The translations under genes and the position numbers were made by a program. Below are positions 1-14,178 of a stretch of DNA of 64,000 nt, piece after piece. The stretch covers positions 16,649,001-16,713,000 of the forward strand of contig NC_091094.1 in the NCBI RefSeq assembly GCF_024713975.1. Reading direction: 5' to 3'. The number at the start of each line of letters is the position of its first letter. Within the stretch, counting starts at the first letter, position 1. This DNA comes from Paralichthys olivaceus (Eukaryota; Chordata; Actinopteri; Pleuronectiformes; Paralichthyidae). Under the pieces are notes generated by a model. That model made no database searches. It was not told the origin of the DNA and saw only the letters and a program-made list of their open reading frames with translations.

Positions 1-559
1 TCACTAACAATAGATCCACTGCATTGTTATCCAGGACAGACAAACTAACACACAGTGCTTCATTGATCATTACATCATTAAATGTGAGTCAACAACTCCA
101 GCCAGCTGCTCACTTCAGTAAACCATGCCACTGTTAGCTACGAACAGTTGTGTCCTCTGTCTGCAACATCTCATCATGATGAATGGAGTGAGCTAAAGGT
201 GTCTACTTGTCGAACTGAACCACAGCTGAGGTTAAGTTCAGCCTGACTGAAGAACAGAGCCAGTATATCAACGTTATCTAAATGTTAGCTTTAGCTCACG
301 TCACAGGGGACAGCAATGACTCCGTCGAGGTGACTTTGTGTCGTCTGTGCTTTTAGCCCCGGAAACAATGGTGAGGTGTTACGTAGTAAACGGTCTATTT
401 TTATTTACTAAAGGGCAGAAACCGTGTTCACGTTTCAAATGTAGACCCTCCTCACGTTGGATTAGCATTACAGCCAAACAAGGTTAGCTTCTGAACTAGT
501 TAGCTCATTAGCTGCTGCCGCTAACACGCTAAAGCAGTTCTAGTTAATGCACCTTTGTG

Positions 560-735
560 GACAGTGTTTATTACACGACTACCGACTTATACCCGCTGAA
601 GTTCGCTAAATAACTTACACACTCCATGTTCCACCCGCCGTCTCACCTTCCTGTAGCCGGTGAAGCGTCGACTTCCGCCTGCCTGCAGAGAAGTGCATGC
701 ACGTCGCGGGAGCGCGCACAGCTACAGGGGACTGA
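560..735 (-). promoter_or_regulatory. probable promoter/first exon of an unseen minus-strand gene
   Basis: CpG-rich stretch with, on the minus strand, a good splice donor (CAGGAAG then gtgagac, junction near 648). GCTAGC/TTAGC words lie leftward at 280-540. This is the same composition as the other housekeeping promoters in the window, so I infer that a gene leaves the window to the left. No product can be assigned. Confidence 0.35.
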
Positions 736-744
736 CCTTCTCGA

Positions 745-982
745 AACAGTCCGTGGGACAGACACAGTCCGTGGGACAGACACAGTCCGTGGGACAGATA
801 CAGTCCGTGGGACAGACACAGTCCGTGGGACAGATACAGTCCGTGGGACAGACACAGTCCGTGGGACAGATACAGTCGGTGGGAAGGATACAGTCTGTGG
901 GACAGACACAGTCCGTGGGACAGACACAGTCTGTGGGACAGACGCTATGGGACAGACACAGTCTATGGGACAGACGCTATGA
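745..982 (+). repeat. 18-bp minisatellite
   Basis: About 13 tandem units of CAGTCCGTGGGACAGACA with alternating gacaca/gataca variants and decay at the right end. All reading frames through it are open for 90-118 codons only because of the 18-bp period; none is taken as a gene. Confidence 0.95.
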
Positions 983-1700
983 GACCTAATGATCCCTGAG
1001 ACAACGTGCTGTTTAAGAACTATACAATCTCGTTTCTTGGTGTTTATTAATGATTATAAATGATCCGATGCCCATTGTTCAATGATTTATTAGAAGCATT
1101 TCCTTTCGATTGGTCTGATCAGTCAATATTTCTGAGTTCGTTGGAGTTAAAATCTGAAAGTCTATAAATACCTGCTGAGTATTGGATTCATTGCTGAGAT
1201 TAGCTTCCCCTTTCTCTGACTAGATAAGAGTTAGATGTATGAAACTATCAATAATGAGTCAAATCAGCCCAAAATATTAGTTTGTAACTTAAGGAGGGGG
1301 TGCATTATTTGGTAAAACTGATTTTGGACCTTCGGAGACATTTGCACTTAACAAGTCCAGCACGTGTATGAAAGTCCCAGTGTTGAGACAAACCCTCTCA
1401 TAAAATCATTAGAGATCATTACATCTGATAGCATCTTTCCCCTGTAGCTGTTCACAGCAGAGTCGACTTCCGCTGCAAGTCACAGTACAGTAGGTGCCTT
1501 AATACTTATAGTGTTACCGCACCACAATCTCAGACTAATTCAAGTAACCGCAAGTAATGCCCCTTTCATACAATCTGTACAGTAATGTCTGCTCCAGCCC
1601 AATGACATATGAGCACACTGCATGTGCAGATAAAATGTGTAACTAGCTATATCCGCCCCTGTGCACAATATGTTTGGTTTTTACCTTTGGTTTTCTTCAC
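983..1700. other. intergenic, nothing recognised
   Basis: AT-rich sequence between the minisatellite and MITE copy A. No coding frame, RNA gene or repeat was recognised. Confidence 0.5.
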
Positions 1701-2018
1701 TTAAAGGTTCAGTGTGTAAGATTTAAGTGATAGAAATTTTTGGCAGAAATTGAATATAAAATAATCCTAGTGATGTTTTTACTGGTGTGTATCATCTAAA
1801 TTGTTGTTTTCTTAACCATAGATTGGGCCCTTTATATTTAAATACTTTATATTTACATGGAGGGGGGTCCTCTCTGTGGAGGCCGCCATGTTTTCATGAC
1901 AACTGAAGTTCACCACAAGTTCTTTCATGTTTGGAAGGGGAGGGTGAAATGAGGAGTATTCAGCTGCAACATGACTTCACCTCTAGATGTCACTAAATTC
2001 TACACACTGAGCCTTTAA
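1701..2018 (-). mobile_element. MITE, TTAAAGG..CAGTGTGTA family, copy A
   Basis: Non-autonomous DNA transposon of 318 bp with inverted termini TTAAAGGTTCAGTGTGTA and TACACACTGAGCCTTTAA. The interior includes gaggccgccatgtttt and ccaaacatgaaag (reverse), shared with copies B-D. Orientation is opposite to the other three copies. No coding capacity. Confidence 0.75.
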
Positions 2019-3758
2019 GCTTAATGTATTTTATATAATAATTTACAATTTGCTGTTATAACTTGTTTGAAGTGTATTCATTGCAAATGTGTATTCGATA
2101 GTATTATTCTTGCACTAATATTCATTTACATTTAGCAGTGTCCACCTCCATCAACCCACTTTTCTTGTACTGTGTGTTTTTAGACTCTGGAGGCTCATCT
2201 ATCTGTTTATCCATCATAGCTAATAAAGCAGCACAATGGCAAATGAGTAACAGATTTATTTATATACAAAACTGTTTACAGCAAGATTTCTGAATCAACA
2301 TTGACCCACAGGGGAATATTGGTGTTCAGGTACAAAACACCACCTGCACCCATAGTATCAAGTTAACAGAAGGGGGGGGGGGGGGGGGGGCCTTTAAGAG
2401 CACCTTGAGTCGTGAAGGGAAGCAGGTGAGGGAGTTTGAAGAACTGTAAGGCACAAGACACAGCATCACCAGCTTCTGTTCAACCATCATCAATCATTAA
2501 CTACTTACTCAGTAAAGCACTTGATAAAAAGTTACAATTACCCACTACAGGTAGGACATGACAATTGTAGGGGGGGAAACAAGGTCCACCGTCTGCGTCA
2601 TGTCTCTGTAAGGCTACACGAGAAAATAATTTATTTCACAATCCCCAAGTGTTTGACACCCTGACTTAGTTTTAAGAAGCCAGCATGAACCATCAAATCA
2701 AAACTAAGAGATCTATCTAGAAAAATTACTACACAAACACTGTGGCTGTCATTTAACTGGTCTTACACTGTGTTAAAATGCAATTTAAAATTGCAGCTCA
2801 TCAATGATCATATTATAATGCAATTATAGGCATATGGTCTACTTATCATATTGAAGGGAGAGCACACCTGCATCACTCAAGATATAACCAATAGTATCAA
2901 ACCATTTACTAAGATTCTATTTATATGGTATAAAAAGGCTTAAGTGGTAAATACCAAAGATCTGTTCCAATCTAATCCTAAGAAACAAGGTGGGATGTAT
3001 GTTTGCTTCGCAGAAGAGCTTAAAATGTTTGCTGTTAAATATACAAATAGATTCTTCCGCAGTTCAAGAGTTCATTGGTGTGCGGTACCTGAAGAAGAGT
3101 TGATAAAAATTACAGTGAGAAGAACTGTGAAACCCGTGACATTTCTTATGAGAAACTTAACTTGGGGAAATCCACCAGCTGTGAGAAATAGTACATTTTT
3201 AACACCACATTTAAAGCAATGTGAACTGCGACTCTCCATCGGCCAAAAATAAGATCTGCTGAATACACCAGTCCTGAAAAAGTAACTTTTTTGACATTAA
3301 CTTAAGAATTAAGTTAATGTAAAATAGTTATGAGACATAAGCCAATGATGTCTCAAACATAAGATTTACAACTAGTTATAACCATCATACAGTACAACAG
3401 AAATTTTATGCGGTTAATTGGGACAATCTTACTGTTTTGTTGAACTCAAAAATCAAGATTTTGCCTGGTCCTAGATTACATTTCATTTTTTAAAGAACGT
3501 GTTCACTGATGGTGCCTCTTTGTCTATGACAGAATATTCTTGCCAGTACAAATTTCTCCCTGTGGTTACAGCATGTGGGGATTAGTTTGTCAACGGTCTG
3601 GGCAGTTTCACTTGCTCTGTAAATCAATCTGGTATCATAACGGATCAGAAAAAGTTCCACTGCAGTGTCTTGGTGTCGGTGAGGTCACGATTGGCAAGCC
3701 GGTGAAGTTGTGCCTCCTGTCTTCAGTGAATGAGCTTACTGATGTCCTGGATACATGG
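2019..3758. other. region downstream of rhebl1
   Basis: Holds a 19-base poly(G) tract at 2372-2390, the LINE-like fragment at 2944-3252 and otherwise AT-rich sequence. The part nearest 3758 is presumably the rhebl1 3'UTR. A minus-strand AATAAA equivalent occurs near 2255, too far to assign with confidence. Confidence 0.4.
2944..3252 (+). mobile_element. possible LINE (L1-like) ORF2 C-terminal fragment
   Basis: A 102-codon open stretch continues an upstream frame past at least one stop. The text has the pattern of the region after the reverse transcriptase in L1/Tx1-type elements: FTKILFIWYKK, then NPKKQGGM, then an aromatic-rich segment with VHWCAVPEEELI. Short, degraded and without a tail; identification is tentative. 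Confidence 0.3.
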
Positions 3759-6700
3759 TTACATGACAGCACACTTCCTCTCCTCTGGGGCAGCATTTCC
3801 ATCAGCTTTCTCCATCTCCAAAATGATCCGCTTGAAAACCTCCACAGCAGTCTGTAGTGCAAAAGCATTGTCAGCATAATGTGAGTGTGTCAGAAATACT
3901 GTGTGGACTACACCAATGAGTTGATATTCAAAGAGATATCTGTCATCACCTCATTCTCCTTGGCTGAGGACTCCATGAATGCAGCCCCCCAGGAATCAGC
4001 CAGTTTCTTTCCCTCGTCTTGTTTGATAACCCTGGTCAAAATGAAACAGACACCATACTTAACTAGAATGACTCAGTAACGGCATTACTCTGCCAGGCTC
4101 CCAACAGTGTCCCTATGAAAGCACATATAAATTCACTTGATTCAGATTTGTATTTGGATCTGTATCAAATAGGACACACTCATAAATATCAATCACCAAG
4201 ATCCATTTAATTATTCCCTGAGAAACCAAGGAAACTGTTGAAAACACCCCAACTTGCAATGTTTATGTAGGTGGAAAAAAAACTGAATTAGCCCCCTGAT
4301 CTGCATCCGTACCAAAATTGTATGGATCCCCGACCCATACCACATCTTTTCACCAAGTTTCATGGAAATCTGTCAAAAAACAGCCAGGGCTGAAAACATA
4401 ACCTCCATGGCAGAGATTCCTAATAGAATATAATAGAATGCCTTTAATGTCATCACACATTGAAGCATGCCAAAATTATAGCAGCTACCACAGAAAGGTG
4501 CATTTAGTAAAAAAAAAGAAATAAAATATAACTATAAAATAAGCATGTTTACAAGACTTTAAAAACTATAGAAAATAGTGCAAAGAGAGGTGCAAGAGGA
4601 GGTAGTTGTGGTTGATTGGAGTGCAAAGTAGGTAGTTACGAAGTTACAAAGTTAATAAGATTGAATAAAAATAAAGGAGATTTCATATGAAACTTAAATA
4701 CTTCAAGGTTGGACAATGGGTTAGGATGGACCATGCTAGTCGCACAGCTAATGGAAATGACTGTATTGTTATGACATTTCAAACTTACAGAAGTCTTGAG
4801 GGCCCATTTATGGCCCAGTTTCTGAATGTAGCCTGTGTGTATTTCTCATTGGATGGAACATTTTAATACTTTCACAGTATTTAGCGTGTCTAAAGACCTA
4901 CTTTATAATAAAATGAGAGATTGAAATGACAACATGGAACCTTTAAAAGAATAACGTCTGACATTATTATCGGTGTTGTTTTATCCAAACACACTCATTA
5001 CAAGACATTCATCATGATTACCTTTCCATGTGGAGATCTTTTTTGTTCCCTACAAGAACAGTCGGGACCCTGAAAAGAAAATTACATTCTGGTTAAGATT
5101 TAATGACTTGGAAAAATAAAACACTAATTTAGAAGCACTGAATTATTAAGATCAAACAACACTTACTGAATCTTTCCAACCATGTCTAGCAGCTTGTCGT
5201 GGAGAACCTGCACAACTTCAAAACTGAACAGACAACATCAAATTACTTATCTCAAATTACTTAAAAAGTATTTACTAAGATAATACTCTGCCATAGGCAA
5301 AAAGAACCTCCTATTTGAGCATATTATAAAGTACAACAGCACCAAAAACTACAGCCTTGATATTTACCTTATGGTTAACTCATTAAATAATAAACCTGGT
5401 TATTAGTCAAATCTAATGCATTAGATGACACTCTTGGTATACATGAGCTAAACCTTCATAAATCTGATGTTTAGGAATGTGTTGAGGTGGGTCTGTATGT
5501 GTTAGCACACAAAGCTAGAATCAAATGTAAGGCACAGTTTGTGATGAATAAAACACAACCATATCCTCACCTTTTCATGGAAGTCACTGAATAGACCAGG
5601 ACATAACCATGGATGTCCATAGAGTGGGACTGTGGAAAAATTGAGTACTCGTCCTACAGAAAGAGGAGATATAATAATCAGATTGAGAATGAACGTTACC
5701 AAACAAAGCCTCAACAAGTTGTCAATCTGAGTACATGTTACAACAGTGCCTAAGATTAAATGATGGGAATGAACACATCAAAAGTGTTGACTTGCAACTA
5801 GAAGTTTAGTGTTTCAGTCAGTTAGGGTGGAAGATGAACTTACTTGTCCAGCTGTATCAACCAGTTGAAGGTTGAAGTCTTGGCCACTCATGCTGACCAT
5901 TTTGTTGAAGGCTGAGAAAGGAGATGAGCTGGTTAATTGAAGTATTTCTTGACGTTAAGCCAATTCATTGTGATTTTCTCTGATTCAATATTGAAGAAAC
6001 TATCCAACGATGTTACTTACTGTTTTCAATGGTGGGGTCATAGGAGTCAACAAACTGTCCTTCCACAAACTGTATTGTAAGAGATGACTTTCCTGTGCAA
6101 AGAAAAGAAACATAACTCTGCTGTTTCCATAATATTTTGATGAAATGTACGTCATAAATACTGAGACATATTTATGGCTTTTCAGCATTTTTTTACATTT
6201 CACTACCAGTTACTATGATACACCATTATATTGTCCATGTCAAATGATCTTAAAATCCTGCTTTACCAGATACCTTTGTTGGAAGTTACCAATAGCTTTA
6301 GACAAGGTCGCATTTGAAAACAGAAATGTGTGACCTGTGAGGGGGTCCGATATTTCAGTCAAAACGTGGTATTGACTTTGTAAGATGTAAATATGGCCAT
6401 AGATCATGTCCCTTACGTTTTGATCAGCACACACGTGTTATCTTGGACATGCTGCACTGTGAGTTTCGAGACATTCAGCACTTTGCACTCAACCAGGAAC
6501 GTGAACGACTGAGCTAACTTTATTTACACAGAATACGTGACAGCCAGCCGCACACAGCCACGGTTCTACAGCGCAGTAAGGTTTCTTTTGGTGTGTGTTA
6601 GTAGTCAACTGCACAGCAAACACACGTAACACAAAGAAACACGAACAAAGGTGAGCTAGCTTGACTGCTGAGAGTCGGATACACTCAGGTGGAAAACAAA

Positions 6701-6820
6701 GCCAGGACATTAGCATGTTAGCTAGCCGACTAACATTAGCTATGCACGAGCTCGCGTGCTGTACTCACCTACAGACCTGTAACCTATAACAGCAATCTTT
6801 CGAAACTTTGGTTGAGGCAT
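3759..6820 (-). CDS. rhebl1: RHEB-family small GTPase, probably RHEB-like 1
   Basis: Ras-like GTPase that, in the known family, activates mTORC1 at lysosomal membranes when GTP-bound. Eight coding exons on the minus strand: 6820-6769, 6092-6021, 5911-5844, 5653-5571, 5223-5167, 5069-5022, 4031-3950, 3851-3759. All introns are GT-AG and phases agree; the total is 184 aa, the family length. Seen: start [20 protein letters not shown] with the P-loop, switch I around [13 protein letters not shown], switch II DTAGQDEYS, NKKD for guanine binding, SSAKEN, and C-terminal CAVM, a farnesylation CAAX box. RHEB keeps Arg (not Gly) at the third P-loop position, and it is present here (GYRSVGKS). The protein is close to RHEB itself; assignment to RHEBL1 rests mainly on neighbours from human 12q13. 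The 3'UTR end was not located. Confidence 0.92.
4150..4425 (+). repeat. dispersed repeat with ACCAAGTTT tail (rhebl1 intron 6)
   Basis: Same word order as 51195-51455: ttaattattccctgag, tgaaaacaccccaac, gacccataccacatc, caccaagtttcatggaaatc, cataacctccatggcagag. It lies in the intron between exons 6 and 7 of rhebl1, antisense to that gene. An adjacent stretch (4425-4680) looks like another degraded repeat. Confidence 0.5.
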
Positions 6821-6990
6821 CGCAGTGAGGACTGTGTTCAGAAGGTAAAAAACAACGTAGCGCGCCGCCTAGTTTCACTATCGAAACAAACTTTTATCGC
6901 CACATTCGTCTCGCGTCACGTGACAACAACAAACTTTTCGGAGCTGCCGCTCGAGCTCTCCGCTGGGCCTCGAGCTGGAACTTCAGAGTT
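6640..6990 (-). promoter_or_regulatory. rhebl1 promoter and 5' end
   Basis: CpG-rich stretch around and just upstream of the rhebl1 start codon, including the start of intron 1. It holds a perfect palindrome GTCACGTGAC at 6915-6924, about 95-105 bp upstream of the ATG. This matches the known CLEAR/E-box element bound by TFEB/MITF factors. GCTAGC/TTAGC words cluster at about 6655-6745. The exact transcription start cannot be read from sequence. Confidence 0.6.
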
Positions 6991-7477
6991 TAACTACCGC
7001 GCGTACAACTTGTACTTATATCAACAACGGGCCCCTTCCTGTATACAATACAATCAGCGACTGCGATCGGTACTTTGGAAAAAGGAAATTCGCGTTTCGA
7101 CAAAAGTTGTAAACGACAAAAAGCGAAGTACGAGCGGTCAGGACTCGCGAGTGAGGCTAACGGAAACTGTCATTGTGTAAGCACACCGTCGTAAAAACAG
7201 CGTCGCGTCAGGGCTGACATGAACGAGCACCGTGGCTGGTGTGTACAGTAGAGGTCACTCTTTGCGCGCTCCTGCAGCCCCAGCATGTGTCAGACCCTGT
7301 GCAGCACTGACCCTCACAACCACAGACTTTATTTAGTCTTCACTGCAGACACCATCAGACAGGATTTAACAGACCAACCTGTACTGGTTATATCTTCAAC
7401 CAGGACAGTATTAGAAGAAGCATTCAGGCAAAAAAATAAAATATATTAATGCAAGTAAATACAACACTTGCCAAAAG

Positions 7478-7950
7478 GGCTGGGTAGTACAACAATATCA
7501 ATACTTATTACAATACAGTATTAATCAGTAATAATATAACAAAGGTCCAACATAATAATAATAATAATAACAATAATAATACATTTTATTTCAAAGGCGC
7601 CTTTCTGTAACTCAAGGACACTGTAGGACACATATATCAATATGTGCATTGTGCAAGCACATTTGGGTGGTACAACATTATTGATCTAAAAAATTAAACA
7701 AGTTTATGATAGGGATTAAACACTGACACAATACATATAGGCCTACGTACTGACCGACAACACTATTACATGTTTGTCATTCATAAAGCTATAAAGAAGA
7801 GTTTAATACCACAGCCTCACACAGGGGCAAAAATCATAAAAGTAATGTCATGATGTGATATTTATTGTGATAATCAACAATACCAAACAATATCAACTGA
7901 TAAGATATTTTTTCAAATATTGATATAAGTTTTGGCCTTATTGCCCAGCC
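7478..7950. mobile_element. possible MITE, GGCTGGG..CCCAGCC termini
   Basis: Starts ggctgggtagtacaacaata and ends ttggccttattgcccagcc, imperfect inverted repeats that resemble an abundant fish hAT-like MITE. The interior is AT-rich and includes an ATAA run and a stretch (cattttatttcaaaggcgcc) that looks like a nested second repeat. No coding frame. Confidence 0.4.
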
Positions 7951-8764
7951 TATAGTGTGTAACATGAACTCAATTCAAAGTGCACTAAACCAAAATAAAT
8001 CAGGTAGGTTCTCAGATTTATCCTGTCAGTGTCGTTAGTCTCTGTATGTGATATCAGATAGACTCCGTGATGTTAAGATCGGGACTCAGTGGGGGTCAGA
8101 TCAACTGTTACAGGACTCCTTGTTCTTCTTGCCTTTGGTTTCTTTTTGACTCTGGTTGGATGTTTGGGTTTGTTCTCAGAAATGAAGAATGACACTGATC
8201 TGAGGCCTCCCACTGCATAATAGAAGTGATTTTGAACCTCCACACACTTTGCACAATTCTGTCAATTTTAAGTAAAAGTACTGCATTCAAATCCTGTGTA
8301 AGTATGCATCTAAAAATAGAGCACCACCCTGATTAATTATGTTGAGAGTATGTCATCCCTTTCCACAGATTTGATACTTGGGTGAGACAAACTTTGCAAG
8401 GTAACTGAAGAATGTGACGAAGAATAAGATGCATGACAAGGACCCATACAGACACACTTTCTTTTTAAGTTTTTTTTCTTTAAATTACTTTTTGTTTGTT
8501 TGTTTAATTTTATGCAATTACCCATTAGCAATTTTGTCACTTATTTAGTTTACTATGCATATTTATTATGCATGTATTTATTTATCTTTCTTCTATTGCC
8601 ATTGTTTTATGCTATTGTGATGCTTTTACTGCTTAGTGATATATATTCTGGGGGCTCAAAAGGGTTTGGGGGGGTGTTAATATTGGAATATTTTGTGTCA
8701 TTGTACTGGTTAAATTTCACAGCTGTAATGTATTAAGTGGAATAAAATGGAAATACTCAAATAC

Positions 8765-8965
8765 TTAAAGGTACAGTGTGTAGAATTTAGGGACATCTAG
8801 TGGTGAAATTGCATGTGGCAGCTGAATGCCCCTCACCTCACCCTCCCCTTCCAAACATGAAAGAGAACCCGTGGAAGCCTTCAGTTGTTATACAACTCAA
8901 AAGGTGTTTAGTTTGTAGAGTTTGAACAACTGTAAAAACATGGCGGCCTCCGTAGAGGGGAGCCA
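8765..8965 (+). mobile_element. MITE, same family, copy B (truncated)
   Basis: Starts TTAAAGGTACAGTGTGTAG and matches the family through aaaaacatggcggcctccgt, then identity is lost before the right terminus. About 60% of an element. Confidence 0.65.
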
Positions 8966-9979
8966 GTACAGTAACTTAAACACAGTATTTATAAGCGCGA
9001 TCTTTTCTTATTAAAGATGCTCTTGGTTCCTGGCTTACATGCATTCATGTCCGCCACACTCCGGCGCTCTCAAATGTCTTCAAATTATCATGAAATACAA
9101 AAACCACTCTCCTCTGGTTCAAGATATTTATTTCCAAAAAACTTCCAACATAGGTGTTTCTTACGGAGTGACAGACAGATCCAATCCGTTGATTTCTTTC
9201 TTTTCCATCTGATCAAACAAAAAACAACAAACAATGCTGAGCAGTGGTCTAAAACTGTATGGCTGCATGCCTGAAACCGAGAGCTCCACCAGCCCCAATA
9301 GCCAACACTAATATATCACAGGTGCTGCACCTGTCTATAAAGAGGAGGCGGAGGTGAGAACAGGCATCAATCATGTACAGCTATGTCAGCCATAATTTCA
9401 CAACTTCATAATTGTTATCAATTCAACTAATATTTCAAACCAGAATATTTCATGTTCATATCTCATAATGAATCAGATAGTAATAATAATAATAGTAAAG
9501 CAGATACAATAAAATATGAATCAAAACATAAATAAAGCATGTGGCTCCAACAGTACTTGAATAAAAGTGCTCAATCCACTGCTGATTCCTGGAAACCCCT
9601 CCAGGAAGACACCATACAATGTCATGTATCAGCTGTAAGAAGAGAGCTACAGATCCAAATCCCAAACACAACACTCAGTGTCTTTATGCTCTCAATGTGT
9701 TTTTCTGCAGATCAGCAGCTCATGTGAACTGGTCTGATGCTGCTGCTTGCTCATAGGCTCCCAGGCAGCGCCTCTCAGGATAGCACCGGAAATGATAAGT
9801 GGCTGGAGGTAAATGCTGCCGGGCGATGCAGCCGTCATAAACAGGCAGATGAAAATACAGAGTAACCTCACTGAAACGGCCGTGACAGGGACAGGTAATG
9901 CAGCAGCCACCGGGAGAACCGGGGAACCTTAAAATGTACATTCGTAGTCGGCTGTCTCCGCCGTGCTGAGCTGTGAAGT

Positions 9980-10380
9980 CCACCACGACGCTCCTGGGAG
10001 AACAGGCTACTTAGCTAGCTAGCTAACCATTAGCTCGCTAGCCACAGCACTCCGGGCGACGGTGGCTGCCATAGCAACGGTTTAGGAAACATTGGCTGTG
10101 GGAGCTAACTAGCTTGGATAGCTCAGGCTAATGGTGGTTTGTTATGCTAGCGTCAAACAAGCCGCCGTGGAGACTCCAGCGTCCAGATTAATGTCAGACC
10201 CCGCAAGTCAGTGATATGTGCCTCGCGTCATTACCCACATTGCACGGCTGCAACTTTGATCCGTGTTTCTTACTCAGCTGTCAAAGGTGCCAGGAACGTT
10301 CTAGCACTGAGTTGAGCTAATGTGGTTAGCGGTAATTTCCATCACATGAGCTAACGTTAGCCGCCCAGGCCGACCCGTCA
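9980..10380 (+). promoter_or_regulatory. probable ikzf4 promoter region
   Basis: CpG-containing, GCTAGC/TTAGC-rich segment about 0.6-1 kb before the first ikzf4 coding exon. It includes GCTGCCATAGCAAC at 10065-10078, one mismatch from a palindromic RFX X-box. The start of ikzf4 transcription is inferred to lie here because the coding exon has an upstream splice acceptor; no first exon could be delimited. Confidence 0.45.
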
Positions 10381-10995
10381 ACTTTACCTCAACGCCACCG
10401 TTATGTAAACGCTGTCAATCTGCATTAGGAACTGGATTTCTGTCTCATCTGTCTCGGATGAGCCTAATGTTGGATCAGCTCACCGCTAAATGATTTTCTC
10501 AGTGTTGTCATGACTCGATGTAATTGTTCGAGTCAAGCAGCTGATCTGTAGCAGCTAAGGTTAAAGTAGGCGCTAAAGTAGCTGCTGTTTGACTTTACTT
10601 TAAATATTGGCACAATTAGTCAACGCGCATCCACTTATCCTCTGAGTATTTATCAGCAGAGATCAGATTGGTGCAGTAAATACCGACGTAGTTCTAAATC
10701 CACGGCCTGACATGTTTACGATAGTTTGCTAACATTCAAGCTCGCTGCTGGTGTTCTTTGTGTTTGTTTTGTTCAATGTGTAGATTATCTTCTAAGCACA
10801 TCGGGGATTTTCATTTGATAACGGTATGTCACATTGGACCTCTAACAACATGCTAAGCTGTTATTCTAAAGGAGGTTGCACTAATGTGATTATGTTTGAG
10901 TGCATCTGTGCTCAAGTGAATGTATGTGAGAGATAACTCAGTTTGATCTTTAACCTCTGACACAACTGTCATTTCAGTATTCTGCTTGAACTAGT

Positions 10996-14178
<3,183 letters not shown>

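Larger units (their letters stand above)
6991..9979. other. rhebl1-ikzf4 intergenic region
   Basis: Contains the possible MITE at 7478-7950, MITE copy B at 8765-8965 and AT-rich DNA with AATAAT runs near 7555 and 9480. I found no exon structure; the short open frames are not protein-like. Confidence 0.5.

Noticed and set aside
626-989. Three overlapping 94-118 codon open frames on both strands
   Set aside because: They are open only because an 18-bp tandem repeat has no stop in any frame; no start context or protein similarity.
6812-7180. 122-codon plus-strand frame at the rhebl1 promoter
   Set aside because: GC-rich promoter sequence, antisense to exon 1 of rhebl1, no protein-like features.
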